DNA of 64,000 bases from Prorocentrum cordatum (taxonomy: Eukaryota > Sar > Dinophyceae > Prorocentrales > Prorocentraceae): positions 997,089 to 1,061,088 of the forward strand of contig CAUYUJ010010446.1 in the NCBI GenBank assembly GCA_963575745.1, given 5' to 3'. Position numbers and translations under genes: made by a program. Shown in pieces: positions 40,763-52,019 of the stretch. Within the stretch, counting starts at the first letter, position 1; every line of letters begins with the position of its first letter. Below the pieces are notes generated by a model. The model saw only the letters and a list, made by a program, of their open reading frames with translations, did no database searches and was not told the origin of the DNA.

Positions 40763-43700
40763 GTTGAGAACCCCCGGAGACCCTCCGGGAAACCCGGAGA
40801 ACCCGGGAAACCCGGAGAACACGGAGAACCCAAAGAACCCAGAGAATCCGGAGAACCCCGAGAAACCCCGGAGAACCCGGAGAAACCCCGGAGAACACGG
40901 AGAACCCGGAGAACCCGGAGAACCCCCGGAGAACCCGGAGAACCGGGAGAACCCGGAGAACCCGGAGAACCTCCGGAGAACCTCTGGAGAACCCCCAGAG
41001 AACCCCCAGAACCCGGAGAACCCGGAGAACCCGGAGAACCCCGAGAACCCTTGGAGACCCCGGAGAATCCGGAGAACCCCTGGAGAACCCCCGGAGAACC
41101 CAGAGAAACCCGGGAGAACACAAAGAACCCGGAGAACCCGGAAAACCCCCGGAGAACCCCCGGAGAACCCCCGGAGAATCCTCGGAGAAATCGGAGAACC
41201 CGGAGAACCCGGCCAGAGAACCCGGAGAACCTGGAGAACCTGGAGAATCCGGAGAACCCGGAGAACCCCCGGCGGAGAACCCCCGGAGAACCATCGGAGA
41301 ACCCAGAGAACCCGGAGAACCCGGCGAAAACCGGAGAACCCTGTCGGAGAACCCGGAAAACCCGGAGAACCCAGAGAATCCGGAGAACCCGGAGAACCCC
41401 CGGAGAACCCCGGGCCGGAGAACCCTCGGAGAACCCGGAGAACCCAGAGAACCCGGAGAACCCGGCCAGAGAACCCGGAGAATCCGGAGAACCCGGAGAA
41501 CCCTGAGAACCCGGAGAACCCGGAGAACCCAGCCGGAGAACCCGGAGAACCCGGAGAACCCGGAGAATCCGAAGAACCCGGAGAACCCCTGGAGAACCCC
41601 CGGAGAACCCTCGGAGAACCCGGAGAACCCGGAGAACCCGGAGAACCCGGTGAACCCGAACCCGGAGAACCCGGAGAACCCGGAGAACCCCCGGAGAACC
41701 CCCGGAGAACCCCCGGAGAACACTCGGAGAAATGGGAAAACCCGGAGAACCCGGCCAGAGAACCCGGAGAACCCGGAGAACCCGGAGAATCCGGAGAACC
41801 CGGAGAACCCCCGGAGAACCCCCGGAGAACCATCGGAGAACCCAGAGAACCCGGAGAAACCGGAGAACCCGGAGAATCCGGAGAACCCGGAGAACCCCCG
41901 GAGAACCCCCGGAGAATTCTCGGAGAACCTGGAGAACCCGGAGAACCCGGAGAACCCAGAGAACCCGGAGAACCCGGAAAACCCAGAGAACCCGGAGAAT
42001 CCAGAGAACCCGGAGAACCCCCGGAGAACCCCCGGAGAACCCCCGGAGAACCCAGAGAACCCGGAGAACCCGGAGAACCCGGAGAACCCGGAGAATCCCC
42101 AGAGAACCCCCGGAGAACCCTCGGAGAACCCGGAGAATCCGGAGAACCCGGAGAACCCAAAGAACCCGGCCGGAGAACCTGGAGAACCCGGAGAACCCAG
42201 AGAATCCGGAGAACCCGGAGAACCCCCAGAGAACCCCCGGAGAACCCTCGGAGAACCCGGATAACCCGGAGAACCCGGAGAACCCAGAGAACCCAGCCGG
42301 AGAACCCGGAGAACCCGGAGAACCCGGAAAACCCCCGGAGACCCTCCGGAGAACCCTCGGAGAACCCGGAGAACCCGGAGAACCCGGCCGGAGAACCCAG
42401 AGAACCCGGAGAATCTGGAAAACCCGGAGAACCCCAGGAGAACCCCCGGAGAACCCTCGGAGAACCCTCGGAGAACCCGGAGAACCCGGAGAACCCGGAG
42501 AACCCGGAGAACCCGGAGAACCCGGAGAACCCGGAGAACCCGGCGAACCCGGAGAACCCGGAGAATCCGGAGAACTCCCGGAGACCCTCGGAGAACCCTC
42601 GGACGGCCGGAGAACCTGGAGAACCCGGAGAACCCGGCCAGAGAACCCGGAGAACCCGGAGAACCCGGAGAATCCGGGGAACCCGGAGAACCCCCGGAGA
42701 ACCCCCGGAGAACCCGGAGAACCCGGAGAACCCGGAGAACCCGGAGAACCCGGAGAACCCGGAGAATCCGGAGAACCCGGAGAACCCCCGGAGACCCCCC
42801 GGAAAACCCTCGGAGAACCCGGAGAACCCGGAGAACTCGGCCGGAGAACCCGGAGAACCCGGAGAACCCGGAGAATCCAGAGAACCCGGAGAACCCCCGG
42901 AGAACCCCCGGAGAACCCGGAGAACCCGGAGAACCCGGAGATCCGGGAACCCGGAGAACCCGGAGACCGGGAACCAGGAAGAATTGGAGAACCCCCTGGT
43001 AGAACCCCGGAGTGTGTGAGACCCTACGGAAAACCCTCGGAGAATACGCCGGAGAACCCGGAGAACCCCTGGAGAACCCCGGGCCGGAGAACCCACGGAG
43101 AACCCGGAGAACCCGGAGAACCCAGAGAACCCGGAGAACCCGGCCGGAGAACCCGGAGAACCCGGAGAACCCAGAGAACCCTGAGAACCCGGAGAACCCT
43201 GAGAACCCGGCCGGAGGCAAATTTCCCCCGGAGAACCCGTGAGATTCCGGAGACACGGAGAAACCCCCGGAGAACCCCCGGAGAACCCCCGGAGAACCCG
43301 GAGAACCCGGAGAACCCGGAGAACCCGGAGAACCCGGAGAACCCGGAGAATCCGGAGAACCCGGAGAACTCCCAGAGACCCTGCGGAGAACCCTGCGGAG
43401 AACCCTCGGAGAACCCGGAGAACCCGGAGAACCCGGCCGGAAAACCCGGAGAACCCGGAGAACCCGGAGAATCCGGAGAACCCGGAGAACCCCCGGAGAT
43501 CCCCCGGAGATCTCCCGGAGAACCCGGATCTCGAGAACCCGGCGAACCCGGAGAACCCGGAGAACCCGGAGAACCCGGAGAACCCGGAGAACCCGGAGAA
43601 TCTGGAGAACCCGGAGAACCCCCGGAGAACCCCCGGAGAACCCGGAGAACCCGGAGAACCCGGAGAACCCGGAGAGACCCCGGAGAACCCTCGGAGAACC

Positions 43701-44150
43701 CGGAGAACCCGGAGAAGAACCCGGAGAACCCGGAGAATCCGGAGAACCCGGAGAACCCGGAGAACCCCCGGAGAACCTTCGGAGAACCCGGAGAACCCGG
43801 AGAACCCGGAGAACCCAAAGAACCCGGAGAACCCAGAGAACCCGGAGAACCCGGAGAACCCGGAGAATCCGGAGAACCCGGAGAACTCCCGGAGAACCCT
43901 CGGAGAACCCGGAGAACCCGGAGAACCCGGAGACCCCGGAGAACCCGGAGAACCCGGAGAACCCGGAGAACCCGGAGACACCGGAGAACCCGGAGAACCT
44001 CCGGAGAACCCCCGGAGAACCCTCGGAGAACCCGGAGAACCCGGAGAACCCGGAGAACCCGGCCAGAGAACCCGGAGAACCCGGAGAACCCGGAGAATCC
44101 GGAGAACCCGGAGAACCCCCGGAGACCCTCCGGAGAACCGGGCGCTATAG
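40763..44150. repeat. GGAGAACCC minisatellite, array 3
   Basis: About 3.4 kb in the same direction as array 1. It has more GGAGAACCCCCGGAG (10-bp) junctions and GGAGAATCC units. The shared long variant CCCGAGAACCCTTGGAGACC appears near 41038. Short unique islands occur (CCCTGGTAGAACC near 42995; GGCAAATTTCCCCC near 43215). Confidence 0.95.
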
Positions 44151-44159
44151 TGTTCATGA
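44128..44159 (-). repeat. 32-bp inverted terminus, right copy
   Basis: CTCCGGAGAACCGGGCGC then TATAGTGTTCATGA, exact reverse complement of 16749-16780. The array ends here and unrelated sequence follows. Confidence 0.85.
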
Positions 44160-44441
44160 CTCAGGACATCAGGACGATAACAGAGCCAACGTTAGCATTC
44201 AAAGCCCGCCACCCTCCGACACGAGGGTTCCCCTATCGCATAAGATGCCTCCCCCCCCGGCTCGAACGGCCCCGCAGCGGGGCGCCGCGGGCAACGCGCC
44301 CCCACGATGGCACCAAAGCCGTCAAACAACTGCAAACACCTAGAAGCCCCATGGAAGAAAAAATATCGGCAACTACACAGCTCCCGACGCCGCAGCTCCA
44401 CACTGCAAACGACCACTCGGACAGGCGACCACGGTGCGACA
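44160..44441. other. Spacer between array 3 and the retrotransposon
   Basis: Unique-looking sequence of moderate GC with no supported gene. It may contain the 3' end of the retrotransposon; no poly-A or simple tail is obvious on the minus strand. Confidence 0.4.
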
Positions 44442-45880
44442 TTATGGGCCGGCGGAATGAGCGAAGCGATGAAATAAGTGGCCAGAAATAAGACTGGGCT
44501 TGTCGAAGCCCTGCCATGTATTGAAGAAGTACACTACGTCCACGCGTCGCGAGTTGTGCCACTCAGCATGGGCTATACCAGCAGCGAAGACAGCGCGGCA
44601 CTCGAGTGATGGTGCACCCTCATGCAAAAGACCCAAGAAGCACTTGTAGCGGAGTACGGTCGTCAGGAAATCCGTTGCCCATTTCACCCAGTCATCGAAG
44701 TCGGACAATCCATTGCTCGCGAAGACCATGGAGCCAACACAGTTGCGCGCCCACGACTGAACTCGACAACCTAGCTCGGCGACCCTAGACGCCATCGTTC
44801 CTCCAATTCCCTCTGGCAAGAGAATGGCATATCGGCGTTCACCGCAGGCATGCGGGAAATGGACCTGGCGAGGAAGAAGGTTGCGAAGCGCGCGTTGGCC
44901 TTCAGGAAGCGGTGGGAGCAGCAAGTGTGGGCGTGAGATGCGTGGGCGCTCTTCTGGATGAGAAGGTGCCGACGGACGAGGCGACTCAATAGGCCCGCGA
45001 TGCAATCGAGCCCGCCCTGTGTTGGACTCGCCAGGGCCCTGGCACAGATAGCCCCTCGAGCTGCACGAAGATGGCGATCTGGGTCGACGAAGTCCGCGCG
45101 TCGCACGTCGTGGTAGATGATGGTGGCGAGCTGAAGGTTCACGAGGTCGTCGTCGTAGCCACCCCGAAGACTCCAGCGGTCAAACACGTCTCCAGGTAGA
45201 GGGATGCGCCCACCCCCCCCGACTTGGCCATGGCTATGCCCCAAGCCAAACCACGGCATTCCCAGTAGTGACTGATCTCGCCACGACCACCTTCACATCC
45301 GAATATACATGCGCGGACACCAGCCGGTGAGGAGATACGTGCTGTCGCGAGCCAGCCACCGCATAAGCCTCGAAGTGATGCGGCTGCCCATGCTGCAGGG
45401 AAGGTCAGGAGCTTGTCTTCAAGCACACTCCAATCGATATCCGCGGGCTTTCTGCGGGAACCATGTCGACCAACGTTTGATGATTGTGTCAATCAGCGGC
45501 GAGTCGCTTCCTTTGGCGTCGGACAAGAATGGTAGCATCATACTCTGCACCGACCGCGGCCGAATAAGCTGTCTTCTGAATCAAGCGTCGCGCCTCTGGG
45601 CGTTCCAGATTAGAGCATGCGCGGCGAGAGCGCCCGCAGGTGCGCTGCATCTCGCTGCTTCCGCTATCATCTCCGCAAACGATGGCAGCACCCAAAAGCG
45701 CGGAGAGAACTGGCCACAAATATCAGCCAGGACGCGACGAGGCGCCCAGCGCTCAGCAGCACGACGGAGTCGAGCGAGATACCCGGCGTGTTCAGGATGC
45801 GTGGAGAGACCAGATAGTATTAGCGTCGCCTCACAAGAAGGGCCTAGTGCTCGAGGCTTAGGCCCCAATGCCTCAAGCAA
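44442..45880 (-). pseudogene. LINE C-terminal domain with CCHC motif
   Basis: Fragments in different frames. CIFGC...HYWEC (45309-45256) has C-x3-C-x8-H-x3-C spacing, the usual LINE C-terminal zinc motif. Upstream, WSVLEDKLLTFPAAWAAASL fits the thumb-to-tail linker. Downstream, LQLATIIYHDVRRADFVDPD and FDDWVKWATDFLTTVLRYKC continue the tail. Confidence 0.72.
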
Positions 45881-45889
45881 AAAATCGAT

Positions 45890-47223
45890 CTATCTGAGTG
45901 CGCCACCTGGTAGCCGAAGAAGGCGAACCAGGATATGACTACCTTGCTGAAGTAGTTGTTTGGCTAGTGGTCGAAACTGTGCAACGTAGCTCATCGTCGG
46001 CAGGGCACGGGACACATAGTTGATGGCGTTGCGAGAGGCTGGTGCAGCAGATGATGCCACCGCAGACACCCGTGCCATATACTTGTCCCAAGGTGCGAGC
46101 CAAGAACGCACTTCCGACGTCGCTGGGCCAATCCACATGCCGAGATAAACTAACGTGGCCCCAATCCGAAAGGCGATCCAATCAGGAACAACGGCCTCTA
46201 GACACCTCCCCCAACTGGCGATGATCTCATGGTCAATGGCTGACGCCAGCGGGGCGATCACACACTTCGGGGGCGTGAGCTTCAAGTTCGCAAACTTCTC
46301 TGCCACTGTCATGACTCTTGACAGGAGCGCGGGTCAAGGCGACCGAAGAGAACTCCACTAATATCGTCGGCGCACGCCCGAAATATACCACGATGCTGAA
46401 CGCCCAGCCCGAGTCGGAGATCTTGAAGAAAGGGCGATGTGGCTGCTGCAAACAAACTCCCAGAGAGCGCACGCCCCTGTATAATCTCGCATGAGATGCA
46501 GGACAAGTCTTCGGTGATCCCCGCGATGCGCCCGACGGCGGCGATCGAGGCATACAGCGATAGGCATGCCGTGAGAAAGGCCAACGGCAACAGCATGGCG
46601 TTGAGGGTCGCGAAGAGGTACTGCTGCTTGAGGCTCGGGAAGGCCTGACCGAAGTCCAGATGTTGGGCGTAAGCTGGCGACCAGCGATGAACCCTCTTTG
46701 CGCTGAGGAGGTAGTTCGCCGCACGACCGGAGAGAAGGCATTGTTGAGGGTCGCTGGGGTGACCTTCACATTGGCGCTACGAAGGCCAAGCGTGCGCACT
46801 GCGTCAGGGGCCCGAACAACACCTCGCTCATCATCGCCGCCAGCGCGGCAACCCTCTGGTAGAAATGTTTGGAGCGTAGCCCCTGCTGAGGGGAAGAACG
46901 CCTGGCCGTCCATCATCCCGCGGCAGGCGTGCCAGAGAACCACCGCACCGTGCTCGCGAGCAGCCCATGCAGAGCACGGTGGCCCATCGACGCCAGGTGC
47001 CGATCTCGACGGAGCCATGCGCCGAAGCGTGCGCTGTGCGCTGTTGCATCTGCAAGGACGGAGGTTGCATCCCATCAAAAACACACGCCTCAACGAAGCG
47101 CGCGGCGTAAGTTTCAGCATGCGCAGGGAAAGAAGGAGGTGGTGCGGAAATCGGTGCCCAATAGTTGATAAGTGCTTCCAACTTTTCTTCGGGGTCTGAC
47201 AGCATGGCCTCCCAAACTTGCAC
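45890..47223 (-). pseudogene. LINE reverse transcriptase domain
   Basis: Recognisable reverse-transcriptase blocks, in order: RTLGLRSANVKVTPATLNNA, QRGFIAGRQ (about 46703-46664), an AMLLPLAFLTACLSLYASIA block in another frame, EIIQGRALSGSLFAAATSPF (the usual GCPLSG is GRALSG here), and RACADDISGVL near 46374 where Y/F-A-D-D is replaced by CADD. Then LTPPKCVIAPL and LVYLGMWIGPATSEVRSWL follow. Frame breaks fall around 46600 and 46310. The catalytic DD pair is still present. Confidence 0.85.
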
Positions 47224-47770
47224 AGACCGCAGGGTTAGTCTCTAACCATAGGGTACCCAGAGCTGGGGTGTCCTTTGAGCTGCCAGTACTGTCCATTAAG
47301 AAGCCTTTGCCCGCCCTTTGTCGTGTAATGCATTATGCTGACGTTGCGTGTATTCTCGCTCGGCTGCGCGATGACGAATAATTTCCATCCATGCTTGAAA
47401 GACCAAGGGCTGGACCAAGCAGACTGAGCCATCGCCAGTGAGATCGACGCAGCTCCTGAGAACCTCAGGGGGGGCCCGCAACCTTTCGCGCCAGCCCAGA
47501 GTCTTGTCGCCATATGACACGTGCAGCTTGCCTGGTAAAGATCTGTTCTTCCAAGCTCGCGTCATCGTCGACAAGGATCTTCTGCAAGGTGTCCTGCGCG
47601 GCAACACCCATCAGCATAGTTTAGCGCCCGGGCTGCCGACGGGGGGCGGCACGTCCGTCAGGTACTTGCCATCTTGCCAAATAAGTCTGTCAAGCCGCTC
47701 CTTTAGCCTCCGCCCGCTGACAGATAAAGCGAGGGACAGACCGACGGTATTGATCATTAGTGAACCGATG

Positions 47771-48336
47771 TTACAGTTGATCTCTAAGCGCAGCGTGACC
47801 TGAGGCCCCCTGAGCATGTAGCATATCAGGTGAAGAAACAACTGATGCGTTGTGATGAAGTTGGCAGGCCACCCATCCTGGTTCGGAAAACCACATGCGG
47901 TCAATCTGAGCCAACGAACGCGAGCCTTTGCAATAATGAATAGGATCTTCAGCCGCCACTTCCAGCACTGTTATCCAACACCTGCGTCCATATCCTCATG
48001 CGCGCCCTGTTGTTATGTGTGGCACGCGCTTGTCGCTGCTGAGCAGGTTGAGCCAGATGCAACGGGTCCGAGGCCGCGAAGTTGAAGTCCCCACAGACCA
48101 CGACCAGGCGGGTGCGAGGGTCTTCCTGCGCCCACGGGTGATCTTCCAAGATAGCCACAGAAATCCGGTGGACATCGTCTCTCGAAGTGTCGTGATTGCG
48201 AATGCTGCAATGGCGAATCTCTGAGCAAGAGCCCCTCGACCACGTTTTGAGCACCCGCCCCCGCACCAATGGACGAGGGATAGAAGTCGCCGCCGCTGCT
48301 GGAGAGAATGGCATCACCGCGGCTATCCCCCCCCCC

Positions 48337-48367
<31 letters not shown>

Positions 48368-48600
48368 GCGGGAATGTCCGTGATAATCCATGTCGAAGGA
48401 AGCAAAGACAGTGGAGCCAGGCGCCACGCGGCGCATGAGAATCTGCAGTTATCCGAGAGATTGGTGTACTTCTTGTAGCGCAAAGACCGAATAGGTGGCC
48501 CCTGCTCGATGCATGTACGTTGCTTTCGCCATAGCCTGCTGCCCTCGCCATCTCAGTAGCGCCCTTGCGTTCCACGTCGCGAAGGTCAGTTCGGCCGTCT
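47771..48600 (-). pseudogene. LINE endonuclease (EEP-type) domain
   Basis: LTFATWNARALLR near 48585 matches the N-terminal TWN block and FALQEVHQ follows with the catalytic Glu. VVVCGDFNFAASDP (GDFN at 48092-48081) is the family signature. LAQIDRMWFSEPGWVACQLH and GASGHAAL near 47795 correspond to the end of the domain, where the usual SDH is SGH. Several frames are needed and a C-rich tract interrupts the middle, so the copy is dead. Confidence 0.8.
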
Positions 48601-48650
48601 TCGGTGCAGAACCTCCCAGAACACTGTGAGTGAAGATGTCGTCATACGTG

Positions 48651-49803
48651 TTAAAGTGACCACTCTGGGGCTGCCGTCGGTGCTGCGATGGGCTCGAGCA
48701 GCTGTCGCAAGTCAGCACGCGTCCATTGTCTTGCTGAGATCGCGGCGTCGCGCCAGTAGATCTTGGTGGGCTCACGCCCTGGTTGCGGCCCGAGCCGCAC
48801 GATGGGGTTCCAACTCTCTGTGCCCCAACCATTTTGCCGGTCGAAGAAGAACTTGGCGCCCGTGTAGCGCTCCCTGAGTACGGCGACCATCTTCTTCCCA
48901 GGGATCTCCATCTTGATCTGGTAGGGGCTCTTGTCGGGGCCGACATGGAGCTGGGTGCTTCCGCCGCTGACAGCTGGAATGGGGAAACGTATCCACTGTC
49001 CTTTGCCTGGAAGACGCAAGGCCGCGAGAGCCGCGATCATCTTCTCGCCTGCAATGCCGACAGCGCCATTGAACTGCATCGTGAACACCTTGTCCTGGTC
49101 GTCACCGTTGGGTGCGCATCCGTCGATCTTTGCGTCTTTGAGCCATTTATCGATGGAGCCACGGGCTCCTTCTTGACAAGCGTGGGCGCCACCACTTTGA
49201 TAATAGTTCCATCGGTTGCACGAGCGAATCCAGGCGCTGGCTTGGGAGGCGGACGCTGCCGGTTGGCCACCGGCAGTTCGCGCCGCAGCTCATCCACCAT
49301 GCCGCGCATCTGTTCCATATCGGAGGCCAGGTTCTCGGTCCGCCCATCGACGTCGCGCACCTGAGCTCGGAGAGAGTCGATCTGCCCTTGTAGCCTCCGC
49401 TGCATCGCTTCAAGTTCGGGTGTGAGCTACGCCTCCAGCTGAGCTTGCACGCATGTGGAACCTGCTGCACTGCCGCTTCAACCTCACGAATGGCGGCCAT
49501 GACGGGATCGACAGCGGAGATGGCAGCTTTGCTGGCGGAGGCGGTGACCAGCTCGGTGACTTCTGACTGGAAGGTATGAAACTCTGCCTGCAATTCACCA
49601 TGGACGAGGCCCTTGACGAGGACGTCCCAGCCCTCTGAGTCCATGCGGTCGCTACCGTCGTCGCTGGAGGCGCCCCGATGAGACCGAGAGCGAGCGTCGT
49701 CTTCTTCTGGAGGGGGCCGAGCAGGAGCGCCATCACGAGACCCCACATCATCAGCAGCACGAATGATACGTCCCTTCTTCTGCCTTTTGGGACCATCAGG
49801 CAT
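48651..49803 (-). pseudogene. LINE ORF1-like N-terminal region
   Basis: Starts near 49803 with MPDGPKRQKKGRIIRAADD and a polar, acidic stretch, then LQAEFHTFQSEVTELVTA. A frame change leads to a coiled coil (SLRAQVRDVDGRTENLASDM, MVDELRRELP) and PAPGFARATDGTIIKVVAP. A second change leads to a compact domain with WIRFPIPAVSGG, LHVGPDKSPYQIKMEIPGKK and KFFFDRQNGWGTE, ending LEPIAAPTAAPEWSL at 48651. This arrangement upstream of the endonuclease is typical of dinoflagellate LINEs and suggests nucleic-acid binding. Confidence 0.7.
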
Positions 49804-50757
49804 GGGCAGGGGTGCGCGCGGGCGCGGGGCTGCGCGGCCCTAAGATGAACTGGCCGCGGTGACAGCGGCACCCGCGCAATGCCTGCGGGCTCGGCCCACC
49901 GCCACATTGAGCCGCGAGCCAACATGGCAACGGAAGGAGAAAGCGGAGGAGGAGGAGGAGGAGGAGGGCGAGGAGGAGGCGGAGGAGGGAAGGAGAAATG
50001 GATAGAGGAACTCCCAGCGAGGCGGCATGTGGATGCTGCGGGCACGGCCGGTGGGCGTCTGGCCGAGGCGCAGAAACTTCGACCAAGGGAGAGGCGCGCC
50101 CACTCGGGCGGGGGGCAGGGCAGAGAGGGGGGGTAAGAGGTCCGCAGTAGCAACGTGCCCAACACAGCCTCGCATGCCCCCGCCTCCCAATGGAGATAGG
50201 CACGCAGCAACCCAGAGGGCGCGCGCAGAGAGCAGGTCCTGCTGACGGGGCCGAACGCGGCCCTCCAGCAGGACCCCCCCCTCGCCGATCTCGGCTCCGC
50301 ACCGCGCCAAAGGACGACGCAGGTGAGAGGCAACGGGGCAGAGGGAGAGAGGGCGAGACCTCAAGCCCAGAGGAGCGGCTAAAAATATGGGGCCCATGCG
50401 AGATGGCATAGCGACATTGAGCGGCGGCTTGCGCGGGCCGCCAGCGCGGCACGCCAAATCGAGATCGGAAGGCGCTTGCGCGCTGCCTTCACGCGGGGGG
50501 GCTACACGCGCCGATGTCGGCGCAGTCGAACCCGTGATGCGCGTCGCTCGCACGGCTACGGATGCCCGCTCGCCCCTGGACGGAGCACTGCGTCTGGCTG
50601 GCCTCCCGGCCGCGAGATCGCCCACGGAAGCTCCGCCCAGCCAGCGGGCAGCGCTCGCGATCGTTGACATCCGTCGCTCGAGCGTGAAGCCTGGGCTCGG
50701 GGCATTGGATTGGGGTGGTATAGCCCATGGGTGGTATAAGGATTTGTTTTAAAAAGG
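49804..50757. other. GC-rich region upstream of the LINE
   Basis: Could include the LINE 5' UTR. A GGA tract covers about 49938-49995. Frames are open on both strands from composition only. Confidence 0.45.
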
Positions 50758-51094
50758 ATGTTCAGACATGCTGTTGGGCGATGCCGCGCCATCCAACAAT
50801 TGCGAGCATCACATCAACGATGCTACAATCAGAAGGCTGAGCCCCGCTAGTATGCTTATTTGATCATGGCGGAGCGGCGAAGCCATAGCTATTATCCGAC
50901 GTGTGTCTGAAGAGAAACTGCCTGAACTCACTTGCTCCTTGCCCATGCTCCTCGCTCTTTTGTCCGTCTACATGCATGCCCTCATCGTCCCTACTACTTT
51001 CTGAGACACTTCATCCTCATGTGTTGGTATGTTCATTGTTCTCTTCCTCCTCATGTTTCTTCCTCCCTCCTCCTCCTCGCCCCCTCCATCTCCC

Positions 51095-51152
<58 letters not shown>

Positions 51153-52019
51153 CACACCTCCTCTTCGTTTTTCTTGGTGGGTGGGTGGGGGGGGATGCAG
51201 CTGATCCCCAGGGGCAGCACCTTCGTGAGAGAGCATGTGGCAATGCAGCTGTGAGCATCGCGTGGGATCGTGCGCGAAGAAACCCACGAGTAGGCCGCGA
51301 AGTTTCACATGGAGACTTGCGCTTCCACCAGGGGAGGTCAAACACGGACCCAACAAACAACAATGAGTTTCAATCGAGATCCCGCGAAGCAGCCGTGAGG
51401 TTTCAGACCGAGACCCAGGGAGGGATGATATGCCATGGAAGGGGGGGGGGGGGGGATCAAACCCAGGCGCCTTGGAACGGTTACCTGCCCCCTTTGTTGT
51501 TTCCATTGTTTTCCAGCGAGCTGGGCCCCAGCCACCGCCGTTCAGAATCCCCCGCGGTGGCTGCGAGGCCCCAGGGGGCCGCATAGCGCGGCCCCCTAAA
51601 GAGAAAGCGCGCTGGCACAGCGACATTCACAATCGCTGTGCGAAACTCGTGAGCTGCCAGGGGTGGGGGATAATTTGATGGCTCCTATGTTCACTGCTTA
51701 CCGTTCCTTTTTCAAAAGTACTCCCACAACTGCGTGCGACGGATTCCTTAAATCACTACCTACGCGAAGCCAACATCGCGAGGCAATGATTTCATCTGTA
51801 TTTGTTTTTTTGATTTTTCTTTCCGGGGCCATCGGGCCCCTGATACTTATGCGTCAGCACCTGCGCCGAATCAAAAACTAAACCTGAACTCGCTGGAACC
51901 CCGCGTTATCAAATCTGGAGGCCATGGACTGCACGGAGGAGGGAGGTGGAAGTGAAGCGGGCCCTCCAGGGCCAGCTCCGCCTTGCAGCGCAACCTTGCG
52001 CCTCAACCCGCCTTGAAAT
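50758..52019. repeat. Non-coding spacer with TCC, poly-C, CA and poly-G tracts
   Basis: CTCC-rich from 51041, a C run at 51093-51111, then a CA tract at 51111-51155. A G run lies at 51438-51456. CCGCGAAG with GAGGTTTCA or AAGTTTCAC words recur at about 51296 and 51383. No gene is supported. Confidence 0.7.

Larger units (their letters stand above)
16749..44159. mobile_element. Candidate 27.4-kb composite element bounded by 32-bp inverted repeats
   Basis: Perfect 32-bp inverted repeats bound a block that holds GGAGAACCC arrays at both inner ends, gene cassette A and the nested 9.3-kb element at 29735-39038. The two arrays themselves are in direct orientation, so only the termini are inverted. 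Inside it every coding region reads from the minus strand. The near-terminal AGGACATC direct repeat on both sides could be an imprecise target duplication. Alternatively the 32-bp sequence is a recurrent edge of GGAGAACCC arrays and the two edges belong to independent arrays. Confidence 0.45.
44442..49803 (-). mobile_element. Degenerate non-LTR (LINE-type) retrotransposon, nearly full length
   Basis: On the minus strand the modules come in the standard order: ORF1-like coiled-coil region (49803-48651), endonuclease (about 48600-47771), reverse transcriptase (about 47223-45890) and a C-terminal domain with a CCHC motif (about 45880-44442). The reading frame changes repeatedly between and within modules, so this copy is not able to make an intact protein. 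The hairpin GGGCTTGTCGAAGCCC at 44496-44511 lies near the 3' end, where many LINEs carry a recognition stem; that role is speculative. Low-complexity C-rich sequence (about 48326-48365) interrupts the endonuclease. Confidence 0.88.
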
